Shown: positions 25,715 to 36,758 of the stretch, one piece after another
Layout: each line of letters opens with the position of its first letter
How positions within the stretch are numbered: the first letter of the stretch is position 1
From: Rhizobium sp. BK376
GTDB taxonomy: Bacteria > Pseudomonadota > Alphaproteobacteria > Rhizobiales > Rhizobiaceae
Assembly (NCBI RefSeq): GCF_004341625.1
Contig: NZ_SLZG01000002.1
Location: forward strand, 620,001-684,000
Length of the DNA stretch: 64,000 nt
Direction: 5' to 3'
Program-made: the position numbers and the translations under genes
The notes under the pieces: model-generated
Databases searched by the model: none
Seen by the model: the letters and a program-made list of their open reading frames with translations, nothing else
What the model was told of the DNA's origin: nothing

Positions 25715-26326
25715 TTAAGCTTCGCCGCCTTCGCTCGTTTCTTCTTCCTGGGCGCCGCCAGCCGGAGCAACGATCGTCGCGATCGTGAAGTCGCGCTCAG
25801 TGATCGTGGGCGTAACGCCCTTCGGCAGGGTCACATGCGAGATGTGGATGCTGTCGCCGATCTTGTGGCCGGAGAGGTCGATCGTGAAGGCTTCCGGGAT
25901 CGCATCGGCCGGGCAATGGACTTCGACTTCGTGACGAACGATGTTCAGTACACCGCCAGCCTTGAGGCCCGGGGACTTGTCTTCGTTTGCGAAGTGAACC
26001 GGGATTTCGACCGTAACCTGCGTGTTGCCGGATACGCGGAGGAAGTCCACATGCATCGTGAAGTCGCGGACCGGATCGAGCTGGTAGTCCTTCGGCAGAA
26101 CCTTGTACTTCTTGCCGTCGACTTCGATCGTCGCGATGGTGGTCATGAAACCACCAGCATGAATGCGCTTCGTCACCTCATTGGTGTTGAGAGCGATAGA
26201 AATGGGGGCCTGCTTGTCACCATAGATGACAGCGGGAATCAAACCGTTGCGGCGAAGTTCACGGGCGGACCCCTTACCAACCCGTTCGCGCGCCTCGGCC
26301 TTGAGCTCGTAAGTTTCCTGGCTCAT
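25715..26326 (-). CDS. rplY: 50S ribosomal protein L25 / general stress protein Ctc
   Basis: A 203-residue L25 of the long, CTC-type form: an N-terminal 5S rRNA-binding domain ([20 protein letters not shown] to [15 protein letters not shown]) and a C-terminal beta domain ([20 protein letters not shown]). The tail is acidic ([10 protein letters not shown]). Start ATG 26326 is the family start; an upstream in-frame ATG at 26431 lies in the leader. A -10/-35 pair lies at 26455-26483 and a strong terminator follows, so it is transcribed alone with a leader of about 120 bases. Confidence 0.97.
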   Translation of the reverse strand: MSQETYELKAEARERVGKGSARELRRNGLIPAVIYGDKQAPISIALNTNEVTKRIHAGGFMTTIATIEVDGKKYKVLPKDYQLDPVRDFTMHVDFLRVSGNTQVTVEIPVHFANEDKSPGLKAGGVLNIVRHEVEVHCPADAIPEAFTIDLSGHKIGDSIHISHVTLPKGVTPTITERDFTIATIVAPAGGAQEEETSEGGEA

Positions 26327-26679
26327 GGCTATTCCTTTCGAGGTTATTTGGAGAGCTTGCCCGCCTGCGGCATGCCGCATAAGGGGTAAGCTGGAGGAGG
26401 GCGAGCCCTGCCTCGTCCGCGTTGCCTCCAAGGGTGTCTACACGGACGCGTGGCCTATAATACAATGGCCGGGGAAACGCAAGTTTGTACGATGCAGCCC
26501 CGCAATGGGCCAAAATGGATTCTGGATACAACTTTTTGTGATCAAAGGTTGAAAATTTCAGTCGACGATTGTCCGCTTAGAGGAAGTTTTAAGCATCAAA
26601 TTTGAAATATTACGAAATTAACGGATAGTACCATTCGCAGTGTCTATAGAGGACCCGTCAAAATTCGCGGTTTCTCTTC
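26327..26679. other. Divergent region between rplY and the MHYT gene
   Basis: About 350 bases holding the rplY leader and promoter on one strand and the promoter of the MHYT-GGDEF-EAL gene on the other. The rightmost 150 bases are AT-rich. No RNA gene or ORF is convincing. Confidence 0.5.
26455..26483 (-). promoter_or_regulatory. Putative sigma-70 promoter of rplY
   Basis: On the reverse strand CTTGCG (26483-26478) and TTATAG (26460-26455) are separated by exactly 17 bases, close to the rhizobial CTTGAC-N17-CTATAT pattern. It predicts a leader of about 120 bases. Confidence 0.5.
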
Positions 26680-28779
26680 ATGCTCAAGATCATTTCCTGC
26701 ATCGCCGTTCAACATAGCCATTCCCACCTACTGTTTGCCAGCTGTATCTGCATCCTAGGCTCGCTGCTGACGATGCGGCTTTTCGGTCGGGTGCGCCGGA
26801 CGCATGGGCTGCAGAGGTCCAACTGGATCTTCCTTACCGGTTTCGTCGGCGGAGCAATGATCTGGACCACGCATTTCATAGCGATGCTCGGCTACCAGAC
26901 TCCGGTCATCAACGGCTACGATCCGACGCTGACGCTCGCTTCGCTGCTCTTGAGCATTGCGGTCACCGTCATTGGCTTCACAATCGCAGGATTGAGCCCA
27001 AGGGGCGCCCTGATCGAGGCGGGCGGAGCAATCGTCGGTCTCGGCATCGTCGTCATGCATTATACCGGCATCGCCGCCTACCGGGCGACCGGCGAGCTGC
27101 AATGGGATCACTCCTATGTGCTGGCTTCGGTGATCTTCGGCGCTTTCTTCGGCGGTCTTGCGACCAACCGGGTTTCGCGTCCGATCACCCGTTTCTGCAA
27201 GCATAGCGGGGCATTGGCGTTGGTCCTTGCCATCGTACTGACGCACTTCACCGGCATGGCCGGCCTTACGATTTCGCCCGACCCGGCGATGGAGATACCG
27301 CGGGAGATCATTTCGGCCAACATCATGACGGGCATCATCTGCGTTGTCATGTTGATCATTCTGCTGCTCGGCGCCTCGACCTATATTATCGACATGCAGT
27401 CGAACCAGGCGGCGGTGGAACGCTATCGGCATCTGTCCCTGCACGATCCGCTGACCAACCTTCCGAACCGGACGGCCTTCAACGAGCATCTTACGGGGCT
27501 GATCGAGCGCGCGAACGAGATCAAGAGCCAGATTGCGGTGCTCAGCTTCGATCTCGACCGTTTCAAGGAGATCAATGACGTCCACGGCCATTCGGCCGGC
27601 GATGCCGTCCTGCGGATCGTGGCGGAGCGCCTTGGAACCATCATGCAGAAGGGCGAATTCGTCGCTCGTATCGGTGGCGACGAATTCGTGGCTGTCCTGT
27701 TCGATTATTTCGTCCGTGCCGACGTCCGGGCGATGGCGCAGCGGGTGCTTGATGAGCTCAGCAAGCCGATCGCCTGGAATGACCAGGTTCTCTTCATCGG
27801 CTCCAGCGTCGGGATATCGACCTTTCCCCGCAACGCCACCAATATCGACGATCTGTTGTCTCAGGCCGACGTTGCCATGTATCGCGCAAAGACGACTGCG
27901 ACGAACACGATCTGCTTCTACGATCCGTCGATGGACCAGGCGGCAAGAGAGCGCAATGCGCTTGCCATCGAAATGCGCGAAGGCATCGAAAAGGGCGAGT
28001 TCGAGCTGTTCTATCAGCAGCAGAATGACACGGTTACCCGCAGGATAGTCGGATTCGAAGTATTGCTGCGCTGGCATCACCCAGTGCGGGGCATGATCCC
28101 ACCAAGCGAATTCATTCCGATCGCGGAAAAGACCGGCTTCATCCTGGAACTTGGTGAGTGGGTCCTGCGCGCGGCCTGTGCGGAGGCGGCGACCTGGAAA
28201 CAGCCTTTGCGGATCGCCGTCAATGTCGCGCCGCAGCAGCTTGCAGACAACAGGCTGCCGCAGGTGGTGCATCAGATCCTCTTGGAAACCGGCCTTTCCG
28301 CCTCTCGTCTCGAACTCGAGATCACCGAATCCAGCATCATCGCAAACCATCAACATGCCCTGCATGTGATCCGCCAGTTGAAGAAGCTTGGGGTCAAGGT
28401 GGCGATGGACGATTACGGCACCGGCTATTCGTCACTGTCGACGCTGCAGAGCTTCCCCTTCGACAAGATCAAGATCGACCGCGCGTTTGTCGATGGCGTC
28501 GTCTCCAGCAAGCAGTCTGCTGCCATCGTTCGTTCGACACTCATTCTTGCCGCCAGCCTCGACATTCCCGTTCTGGCCGAGGGGGTGGAGCGCGAGGAGC
28601 ACATGGATTTCCTGCGCCGGGAAGGATGCCTGCAAGTTCAGGGCTTTCTCTTCGGCAAGCCGATGCCACGCTCCGGCATCGAAAACTTCGTCAATGCGCC
28701 CAACGTAGCGGTTGCGACAACAGACGAGCAAGCGTCGCCGCCCACGCCGGAAGAACCCGGCAACGCCGCGGCCGCCTGA
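26680..28779 (+). CDS. MHYT-GGDEF-EAL c-di-GMP signalling protein
   Basis: A 699-residue membrane protein. The first about 240 residues form an MHYT sensor domain of seven helices, with VVMHYTGIAAYRA and WTTHFIAMLGY carrying the conserved Met/His repeats thought to bind copper or sense a gas (family hypothesis). GGDEF follows with an intact RIGGDEFVAVL, then an EAL domain in which the signature reads EVL (FEVLLRWHHP) while MDDYGTGYSSL and LAEGVEREEH are kept. Both activities look possible. It stands alone on the plus strand, divergent from rplY. Confidence 0.93.
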   Translation: MLKIISCIAVQHSHSHLLFASCICILGSLLTMRLFGRVRRTHGLQRSNWIFLTGFVGGAMIWTTHFIAMLGYQTPVINGYDPTLTLASLLLSIAVTVIGFTIAGLSPRGALIEAGGAIVGLGIVVMHYTGIAAYRATGELQWDHSYVLASVIFGAFFGGLATNRVSRPITRFCKHSGALALVLAIVLTHFTGMAGLTISPDPAMEIPREIISANIMTGIICVVMLIILLLGASTYIIDMQSNQAAVERYRHLSLHDPLTNLPNRTAFNEHLTGLIERANEIKSQIAVLSFDLDRFKEINDVHGHSAGDAVLRIVAERLGTIMQKGEFVARIGGDEFVAVLFDYFVRADVRAMAQRVLDELSKPIAWNDQVLFIGSSVGISTFPRNATNIDDLLSQADVAMYRAKTTATNTICFYDPSMDQAARERNALAIEMREGIEKGEFELFYQQQNDTVTRRIVGFEVLLRWHHPVRGMIPPSEFIPIAEKTGFILELGEWVLRAACAEAATWKQPLRIAVNVAPQQLADNRLPQVVHQILLETGLSASRLELEITESSIIANHQHALHVIRQLKKLGVKVAMDDYGTGYSSLSTLQSFPFDKIKIDRAFVDGVVSSKQSAAIVRSTLILAASLDIPVLAEGVEREEHMDFLRREGCLQVQGFLFGKPMPRSGIENFVNAPNVAVATTDEQASPPTPEEPGNAAAA

Positions 28780-28872
28780 TTCACCTAAACTTGTCGTTTC
28801 CTTTCAAACGCATGGGTTGACATTGAGCCCGCGCCTCTTCCACAGTCGCATCATGCGTAACGGGAGAGTCAG

Positions 28873-30363
28873 ATGGTGCGTCCTCAAATCATCGTCGTCG
28901 CGGGAATGTTCGTTTTCGGTCTCGCAGGTGTCTCCCAGGCTGCTGAAATCAGCGAGCAGGGCGCCCGCGAGCTTAGAAACGCCATCAATCACGCTTTCTC
29001 GCAGGATCTCGTAAAAAGCGGCTTCATACGTGTGAAGCCCGCCGAGAACGCCTATGAAGTCACCTTCGATGTGGGGCAGTTTCTCGACAAGGTCAGTTCG
29101 TCCGATTTCTCGATTACCGGGCTGAAGCCCCAGATGTACCTGGTCGCACCGCTTGCGAACGGCCTCTGGAATATCGAGCAGAACAACGATGGCATCAATC
29201 TGACGATGCATTCGAAGTTCGGGCCGGAGCCGGCGACGGACATGACCGCCTCGCTGGGTCCTTCGACCTATAGTGGCGTCTTCGATCCCGCGATCAGCTA
29301 TCTTCGCTCGGCCAATTTCTCCGGGAAGGACTTCAAGTCGTCCTCTGTGACCGGTGCTCAGGCGACGGAGATGACTGCGGGCGCAATAAATTCGACGCTG
29401 GCGACCATAGACAGCGGCGAGGGCCATAAGGTCGATTTTCATATCAGCAGCAACATGTCGTCGCTCTACAACAAGGTTGTTGCCCCGAATCTGGCCGGTT
29501 TTGAATTTCGCTCTGACTCAATGGGCGTCGAAGCGTCCGCAACAGGTGTCCCGGTCATCGAGGTGCGCGATCTGTTGCGTTTCCTCTTTCAACATATCAA
29601 GGCGAAGACTCTTTCCAAAAAGGGTAGCGACCGCTTCAAGGAGTTGGTGCGCGGCGCGTTGCCGGTCTTCAATCACTTTCAAGAGTCTGTCGATGCTCAA
29701 GGCGTGACTGTAACGACCGAGAAAGGAAACGCCGGGATCAAGAGGCTGAATTATTCCTTCCAGATGGATGGTATAACCAAGGCGTCACGCATCGATTTCG
29801 GCGTCCGGGCACAGGACTTCACGCTCGCGGATGGGCTTGTGCCTGCGATTTATGCTCCGCTCGTTCCGAGTGCTGCGGAACTTCAGTTCGGTATTCCGAA
29901 CATGAATTTCGCCGATGCCGTCGACCTTGCGTTGCATGCCGATTTTTCCAAGGCTTCGCCGCTCTCGAAGGAGGACAGCGACAAGATCGGGCAGATCATA
30001 TTCCCCGGCCAAAACCTGATGATCGACATGCCCAAGCTGAGCGCGATTTCATCCGTCTATGATGTCGAGGTATCCGGCAAGCTGCTAGCGAATTTGAAGG
30101 AAAAAAATCACTTCTCGATGCAGGCTTCGATCCTTGCGCGCGACTACGACAAGACGATTTCCTTCATCCAGAATGTGGCCAAGACCGATCCTGAGCTCAA
30201 TAAGGTATCCTTCAGCCTGATGGCGGCCAAGGGGTTTGCCAAGACTGATCCCGATGGCCGTCAGCGCTGGGACATCACCGTGGCCGAAGACGGCACTTTT
30301 ACCATCAACGGCCAAGTGATGAAAATACCGGCAGCGCCGTCCGGTCCCACCGGGACTCCCTGA
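28873..30363 (+). CDS. Exported protein of unknown function
   Basis: A 496-residue protein with a cleavable signal (QIIVVAGMFVFGLAGVSQAA) and no other hydrophobic segment, so it is periplasmic or loosely attached. The body is rich in beta-strand-like segments (YEVTFDVGQFLDKVSSSDFS, GLKPQMYLVAPLANGLWNI, FGVRAQDFTLADGL), somewhat like DUF2125 or AsmA-type envelope proteins, but I cannot assign a family. A TTGACA lies 58 bases upstream of the ATG. A short terminator-like hairpin follows at 30365-30385. Confidence 0.75.
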   Translation: MVRPQIIVVAGMFVFGLAGVSQAAEISEQGARELRNAINHAFSQDLVKSGFIRVKPAENAYEVTFDVGQFLDKVSSSDFSITGLKPQMYLVAPLANGLWNIEQNNDGINLTMHSKFGPEPATDMTASLGPSTYSGVFDPAISYLRSANFSGKDFKSSSVTGAQATEMTAGAINSTLATIDSGEGHKVDFHISSNMSSLYNKVVAPNLAGFEFRSDSMGVEASATGVPVIEVRDLLRFLFQHIKAKTLSKKGSDRFKELVRGALPVFNHFQESVDAQGVTVTTEKGNAGIKRLNYSFQMDGITKASRIDFGVRAQDFTLADGLVPAIYAPLVPSAAELQFGIPNMNFADAVDLALHADFSKASPLSKEDSDKIGQIIFPGQNLMIDMPKLSAISSVYDVEVSGKLLANLKEKNHFSMQASILARDYDKTISFIQNVAKTDPELNKVSFSLMAAKGFAKTDPDGRQRWDITVAEDGTFTINGQVMKIPAAPSGPTGTP

Positions 30364-30364
30364 T

Positions 30365-30385
30365 CCGCTCTTAAAAGCGGGTTTT
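30365..30385 (+). terminator. Weak terminator after the exported protein gene
   Basis: CCGCT and AGCGG form a 5-bp stem with a 6-base loop, followed by GTTTTG. Short stem, so low confidence. Confidence 0.45.
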
Positions 30386-30495
30386 GCAGCATCGCTGGTT
30401 GCGCAGTCGCTAAATTATGACCGGCGCTGCGACTTTTATATTTGCAACAGATGCCGTTGCGAGACACAATCCGCATCGTGCTTTGGGAGGAGCCG

Positions 30496-31455
30496 ATGCT
30501 GACCGATAGAGCGCACGCCGAGCGTGTCTACGCAAGTGCGCAGCAGAAATCCGCAGCCGCCAGTTCTCCGATCGTTGCGTCCTGGTGCCGCTGCATGACC
30601 GAGTACATGCTGGCACCAGAGGAGCAGCGCTCGCCGTTGCGGCTGACGGAACAGGAATTCCGCGAGGCGAGGGAGCAATCCACCCGTCTAATTGCGGACG
30701 CTGCCGACGAACTCGATCGGCTGTTCCTGACGGTCGGCAAAGCCGGCTGCTGCCTGCTTCTTACCGATGGGAATGGTGTCGCGCTGGATCGCCGCGGCGC
30801 CGTCACCGACGACAAGGATTTCTACAGGCTTGGGCTCTGGCCGGGATCGATCTGGAGCGAAGCAAGCATCGGCACGAACGGTATCGGCACGGCACTTGCC
30901 GATGGGCGGCCGGTGGCGGTTTTCCGTGATCAGCACTTTCTCTCGTCCAACATTCGCCTCAGCTGCACGACGGCGCCGATCAGGGATCATCGCGGCCAGC
31001 TTGCCGCGGCGCTGGATATTTCCACGTGCCGCGAGGACGTCAACGAGATGGGCCTTGCCATTCTTTCGCAGGCGGTGCGCGACGCCGCGCTTCGCATCGA
31101 AACCAATCTTTTCCGCAGCGCGTTTCCCGGCGCACGTTTCGTCATGGTGCCGGCAGGCGTCAATCCGACCGCTGCTCTTCTTGCCGTGGACAAGGATGAT
31201 CTTGTGCTCGGTGCAACGAGGGCTGCTCGCATAGCGCTGAAGCTCGACGATGCCCGCATTGCGGCAGGATTGCCGGCGGCCGATGCGCTGCATGAAAGGC
31301 GCAGCGACGATGGGTCGGATTTGCTGGAGGCGGAGCGGGCGGCGCTGCGGCGCGTGCTGTCGCGTGCCAATGGCAATGTCTCGCAGGCGGCAATGTTGCT
31401 TGGAATCAGCCGCGCGACCATGCATCGAAAGATGAAGAAGCTCGCGGTCCACTAG
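30496..31455 (+). CDS. GAF-domain regulator with Fis-type HTH, no AAA+ domain
   Basis: A 319-residue transcription regulator related to AcoR but shorter. The start is set by a GGAGGAG site before ATG 30496. Residues about 60-200 are a GAF sensor (GCCLLLTDGNGVALDRRG, IWSEASIGTNGIGTALADG, the conserved S-x-G-T-N-G segment), and the last 35 are a Fis-like HTH (NGNVSQAAMLLGISRATMHR). The central AAA+ sigma-54 activation module of AcoR is missing. It is followed by an aldehyde dehydrogenase and a DUF779 gene, the likely targets; the signal is probably an alcohol or aldehyde (inference). Confidence 0.88.
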   Translation: MLTDRAHAERVYASAQQKSAAASSPIVASWCRCMTEYMLAPEEQRSPLRLTEQEFREAREQSTRLIADAADELDRLFLTVGKAGCCLLLTDGNGVALDRRGAVTDDKDFYRLGLWPGSIWSEASIGTNGIGTALADGRPVAVFRDQHFLSSNIRLSCTTAPIRDHRGQLAAALDISTCREDVNEMGLAILSQAVRDAALRIETNLFRSAFPGARFVMVPAGVNPTAALLAVDKDDLVLGATRAARIALKLDDARIAAGLPAADALHERRSDDGSDLLEAERAALRRVLSRANGNVSQAAMLLGISRATMHRKMKKLAVH

Positions 31456-31656
31456 GAAAATACATCGTTATTAGCGTGTCCGAATCCTCGTTGCGGAGAG
31501 GCCGGTCATAGGCGGCCATTCCTTGCTGCAATCCTGTCGCACAAGTGAAACACTGTGCACTGCGGTATGGACTTCAAGCCCTATGTAATACCGCAAAGTC
31601 AGCACAGATTTGCCCCCATTGGTTCGCTTCGGACCATTTCATCATGGGAGGATGAC

Positions 31657-33165
<1,509 letters not shown>

Positions 33166-33193
33166 GAACCTACAGGATTATAATACTCAACTC

Positions 33194-33219
33194 GCCCACT
33201 CCCTCAGCGGGGAGTGGGC
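33194..33219 (+). promoter_or_regulatory. Intercistronic hairpin between aldehyde dehydrogenase and DUF779
   Basis: GCCCACTCC (33194-33202) pairs with GGAGTGGGC (33211-33219), 9 bp with an 8-base loop and no T-run. It probably sets mRNA processing or partial termination between the two cistrons. Confidence 0.5.
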
Positions 33220-33241
33220 ATATTTGCCTTAGGAGGCCGTC

Positions 33242-33628
33242 ATGGACTCAGTTGTGAATGGCGAACCGCGGGTTCTTGCCACCGATGCCGCGCTCGATCT
33301 CATCCGGGAGATACAGAAGGACTATCCGGATATCCTGTTCCATCAGTCCGGTGGCTGCTGCGACGGGTCTTCCCCCATGTGCTATCCGGCGAACGAGTTC
33401 ATGATCGGCGATCATGATGTGAAGCTCGGCGAGATTGGCGGAGTGCCGGTCTATATCAGCGGCAGCCAGTTCGAAGTGTGGAAGCATACACAACTCATCA
33501 TCGATGTCGTGCCTGGCAGGGGCGGGATGTTCTCGCTCGACAACGGCCGGGAGAAACGCTTCCTTACCCGCTCGCGCCTTTTCGGCGGCGGCGAGGCCTG
33601 TGCGGTACCTTCGGTCGCTCGCGTCTGA
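33242..33628 (+). CDS. DUF779 protein, partner of aldehyde dehydrogenase
   Basis: A 128-residue protein of the DUF779 family: LDLIREIQKDYPDILFHQSG then GGCCDGSSPMCYP with three cysteines, and later WKHTQLIIDVVPGRGGMFSL. DUF779 has no proven function but is strongly linked to aldehyde dehydrogenases by gene neighbourhood (established association), as here. The Cys cluster suggests metal binding. An AGGAGG site precedes the ATG. It is likely co-transcribed with the dehydrogenase 76 bases upstream. Confidence 0.92.
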   Translation: MDSVVNGEPRVLATDAALDLIREIQKDYPDILFHQSGGCCDGSSPMCYPANEFMIGDHDVKLGEIGGVPVYISGSQFEVWKHTQLIIDVVPGRGGMFSLDNGREKRFLTRSRLFGGGEACAVPSVARV

Positions 33629-34540
33629 TCAGCTTTCCGCTCGGCTGCGGGCGAAGTTTGCCGCCATGTCGATGAAGGCGCGCAGCTTTGGTTGCGTCTG
33701 GGATCGGGCGGGAAAATAGAGGAACAGACCCGGCGATGTTGGCAGATAATCGTCGAGGACGCTTTCGAGACGTCCTTCGGCGATTGCATCGCGCACCGAA
33801 AGATCTGCAAGATACGAGAGCCCGGCGCCGGACTGCGCCATCTGCATCAGCAGATCGAAGTCATTTACGGTGATCGCGCCCGGCACATCCACCGAGAACT
33901 CGCGGCCGTCGTGCTCGAACTCCCAGCGGTAGATCGCGCCGGACGCGGGATATCGATAGCGGATCGCCTCGTGATGGGTCAGATCTTCCGGTGTCTCGGG
34001 GCGGCCGGCCCTGGCGAAATAGCCTGTAGCGCCGACGACGCACCATTTGATTTCAGGCGTCAGGCGAATAGCGATCATGTCCTTTTCGATCGCTTCGCCG
34101 ATGCGGATGCCTGCGTCAAAGCCGCGTTGGGTGATGTCGACCGCGGCGTCTTCGACGGATATCTCAACCGATATGTCTGGATAGGCCTCACGAAACCGGG
34201 GCAGCAGCGGCATCACGATCAGCGGCAGGGCCATGCGCGGGACGCTGAGCCGCAGATTGCCGACAGGCCGATCGCGAAAATTGGCCAGCATGTCGATCGC
34301 GTCGCCAATCTCTTCCGCTGCGGGGCGAAGCCGCTTTACAAGTGCCTCTCCTGCTTCGGTCAGTGCGACGCGTCTGGTCGTGCGGACAAAAAGTGGAACG
34401 CCGAAGCGTCGCTCGATAGCGCGGATCGACTGGCTGACCGCCGTTGGCGTGACCCCGAGGGCTGCGGCTGCGGCGGTAAAGCTGCGATGCTCCGCAACGC
34501 TGAGAAACTCCGTCAGGCCATCGAATGGATCGGCCAGCAT
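33629..34540 (-). CDS. LysR-family transcriptional regulator
   Basis: A 303-residue LysR-type regulator: HTH in FLSVAEHRSFTAAAAALGVT and SQSIRAIERRFGVPLFVRTT, followed by a PBP-like effector domain. It is divergent from an aldo-keto reductase gene with about 115 bases between them, the classic LysR arrangement, and a perfect ATAGCT-N5-AGCTAT repeat in that gap is a likely binding site. The probable role is control of the neighbouring reductase and its own gene. The effector is unknown. Confidence 0.92.
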   Translation of the reverse strand: MLADPFDGLTEFLSVAEHRSFTAAAAALGVTPTAVSQSIRAIERRFGVPLFVRTTRRVALTEAGEALVKRLRPAAEEIGDAIDMLANFRDRPVGNLRLSVPRMALPLIVMPLLPRFREAYPDISVEISVEDAAVDITQRGFDAGIRIGEAIEKDMIAIRLTPEIKWCVVGATGYFARAGRPETPEDLTHHEAIRYRYPASGAIYRWEFEHDGREFSVDVPGAITVNDFDLLMQMAQSGAGLSYLADLSVRDAIAEGRLESVLDDYLPTSPGLFLYFPARSQTQPKLRAFIDMAANFARSRAES

Positions 34541-34561
34541 GTCATTATGAACTCCTGCTTC

Positions 34562-34578
34562 ATAGCTCTTATAGCTAT
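34562..34578. promoter_or_regulatory. Candidate LysR operator
   Basis: ATAGCT (34562-34567) and AGCTAT (34573-34578) form a perfect inverted repeat with a 5-base centre; it contains the T-N11-A core typical of LysR sites and lies between the two divergent genes. Confidence 0.55.
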
Positions 34579-34655
34579 CACCGATTTCTCAACATAATAA
34601 AATGGTGCATTTTCTTCCCGAGCCATACCGGCTGATACCAGAGATGGAGGACGAT

Positions 34656-35684
34656 ATGCAGTACAGGACCCTTGGGGAAACCGGCCTTGCCGTTTCACGG
34701 CTTGCCTTCGGCGCCATGACGTTTACCGCTGGCGATCGGTCGATCGGCAGCATCTACAAGACCGAGGCTGGTGTGGCCGATCAGCTGATCGGCAAGGCGC
34801 TGGAGGCTGGCGTCAATTTCTTCGACACTTCCGATGCCTATGCGTCCGGGCAATCGGAGAGGATATTGGGCGCGGCTCTAAAAGGGCGGCGCAACGATGT
34901 TGTCATCGCCACCAAGGTTGGATTCCGCACTGGGGCGGCTCTTACCCAGGCCGGTCTCTCCCGGCGTCACATAATCTGGTCGGTCGAGGAGAGCCTGAAG
35001 CGGCTGGGCACGGAATGGATCGATGTCTACATCGTCCATAAGGAGGATCCCTATACGCCGCTCGAAGAGACATTGTCGGCCCTTGATGCTGTCGTTCGCT
35101 CCGGCAAGGTTCGGTATATCGGCTTCTCCAATTGGTCCGCCTGGAAGGTTGCGGCTGCCATGGAGATCCAGAAAGCCAGTGGGCTGGCGCGCTTCACGCA
35201 TGGGCAGATGCACTATTCGCTGCTCGGCCGTGACGTGGAACGCGATGTCATTCCGATGATGCGGCGATACGGGCTTGGCCTGACGGTCTGGAGCCCGCTG
35301 GCATCAGGGTTCCTTTCGGGGAAGTACACGCGCGAAAACCTGGCCGATCCTGACAATCGCTATTCCGGCTTCGATATCCTGCCTTTCGACAAGGAGCACG
35401 GGTTCCAGCTTGTGGAGGCCATGAAGGCGATTGCGGATGCGCATCGGGCAAGCGTCGCGCAGGTGGCGATCGCCTGGCTTCTGGCGAAGGAAGCCGTCAC
35501 CAGCGTGTTGCTGGGCGCATCAAAGCCGCATCAGCTTGCAGATAATCTGGGCGCCGTCGATCTTGTCCTCAGCGATGCGAATGTTGCCGCACTCGATGCA
35601 GCGACGCCTCTTTCGCCGGTCTATCCCAACTGGTTTATCGACAATCTGGCCGATGAACCGATGAAAACAGCGTTGGAAAAATAG
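34656..35684 (+). CDS. Aldo/keto reductase
   Basis: A 342-residue NADPH-dependent oxidoreductase of the AKR superfamily, similar to the YajO / Gfo-independent tyrosine-type group. GETGLAVSRLAFGAMTF is the N-terminal signature, DTSDAYASGQSE holds the catalytic Tyr, VVIATKVG the Lys, and DVYIVHKEDP the His. ATG 34656 is preceded by GGAGG; two further upstream ATGs are possible. The divergent LysR gene probably controls it. Substrate unknown; a terminator shared with prs follows. Confidence 0.93.
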   Translation: MQYRTLGETGLAVSRLAFGAMTFTAGDRSIGSIYKTEAGVADQLIGKALEAGVNFFDTSDAYASGQSERILGAALKGRRNDVVIATKVGFRTGAALTQAGLSRRHIIWSVEESLKRLGTEWIDVYIVHKEDPYTPLEETLSALDAVVRSGKVRYIGFSNWSAWKVAAAMEIQKASGLARFTHGQMHYSLLGRDVERDVIPMMRRYGLGLTVWSPLASGFLSGKYTRENLADPDNRYSGFDILPFDKEHGFQLVEAMKAIADAHRASVAQVAIAWLLAKEAVTSVLLGASKPHQLADNLGAVDLVLSDANVAALDAATPLSPVYPNWFIDNLADEPMKTALEK

Positions 35685-35690
35685 GTCGAG

Positions 35691-35718
35691 ACAAAAAGAC
35701 CGGCGATAGGCCGGTCTT
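35691..35718 (-). terminator. Rho-independent terminator of prs
   Basis: AAGACCGGC (35696-35704) and GCCGGTCTT (35710-35718) with a 5-base loop; on the reverse strand five T residues follow. It may also stop transcripts from the convergent reductase. Confidence 0.88.
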
Positions 35719-35719
35719 A

Positions 35720-36652
35720 TCAGTCGAACAGGCTCGATACGGATTCTTCCTGGCTCGTGCGGTTGATCGCTTCGCCGATCAGATTGGCGGCGCTGACGAC
35801 ACGGATATTGTGGGCCGAAAGCACGGCCGTCGTCGGCTGGATCGAGTCGGTGATGACAAGTTCGCGCAGCTTGGAGGAGGTGACGCGCGTGACTGCGCCG
35901 CCCGAGAGAACGCCGTGCGTGATATAGGCCGTGACGCTCGATGCGCCCTTGGCAAGCAGGGCCTCGGCCGCGTTGACGAGGGTGCCGCCGGAATCGACGA
36001 TGTCGTCGATCAGCAGACAGTCCTTGCCCTCGACATCGCCAATGATGTTCATCACTTCCGATTCGCCCGGCCGGTCGCGGCGCTTGTCGACGATCGCCAG
36101 CAGGCAGTCGAGGCGCTTGGCGAGGGCGCGGGCGCGCACGACACCGCCGACGTCAGGCGAAACGACCGTGACGTTCTTCTGGTCGTAATTGGCCTTGATG
36201 TCGCGGGTGAGCACCGGCAGCGCGAAAAGGTTGTCGGTCGGGATGTCGAAGAAGCCCTGGATCTGGCCCGCATGCAGGTCGAGTGTCAGGACGCGGTCAG
36301 CGCCAGCCTCGGTGATCAGGTTGGCGACCAGCTTGGCGGAGATCGGCGTACGGCCGGATGCGCGACGATCCTGGCGGGCATAGCCGAAATAGGGGATGAC
36401 AGCGGTGATGCGCCGGGCAGAGGACCGCCGCATCGCGTCGATCATGATCAGCAATTCCATCAGATGGTCATTGGCCGGAAACGACGTCGGCTGAACGACG
36501 AAGACGTCCTCACCGCGGACATTTTCCTGAATTTCTACGAAAATTTCCTGATCAGCAAAGCGCCGGACGGTGGCCCTGCCCAAGGGAACATTGAGATAAT
36601 TGCAGATCGCCTCGGCAAGCTGCCGGTTCGAATTCCCTGCGAAAACCTTCAT
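35720..36652 (-). CDS. prs: Ribose-phosphate pyrophosphokinase
   Basis: Prs makes PRPP from ribose 5-phosphate and ATP for nucleotide, His and Trp synthesis. The 310-residue protein contains [20 protein letters not shown] (ATP site), [17 protein letters not shown], the catalytic-loop segment [20 protein letters not shown] and the PRPP-binding [17 protein letters not shown]. It is a normal class I Prs. It converges with the aldo-keto reductase, sharing the terminator at 35691-35718. Confidence 0.98.
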   Translation of the reverse strand: MKVFAGNSNRQLAEAICNYLNVPLGRATVRRFADQEIFVEIQENVRGEDVFVVQPTSFPANDHLMELLIMIDAMRRSSARRITAVIPYFGYARQDRRASGRTPISAKLVANLITEAGADRVLTLDLHAGQIQGFFDIPTDNLFALPVLTRDIKANYDQKNVTVVSPDVGGVVRARALAKRLDCLLAIVDKRRDRPGESEVMNIIGDVEGKDCLLIDDIVDSGGTLVNAAEALLAKGASSVTAYITHGVLSGGAVTRVTSSKLRELVITDSIQPTTAVLSAHNIRVVSAANLIGEAINRTSQEESVSSLFD

Positions 36653-36758
36653 CTTGGTCCGCCTATTTCCGATTTAATAGCCGCGCTTTTACCCAGCTTG
36701 CACTCGAATGCAAGGGGTTAACGCCTTCGTTCTTTAACATTTCTGTAAAGAGGCGGGA

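Noticed and set aside
26755..28365. 536-codon reverse-strand ORF over the MHYT-GGDEF-EAL gene
   Set aside because: Shadow; the plus frame has intact GGDEF and EAL signatures.
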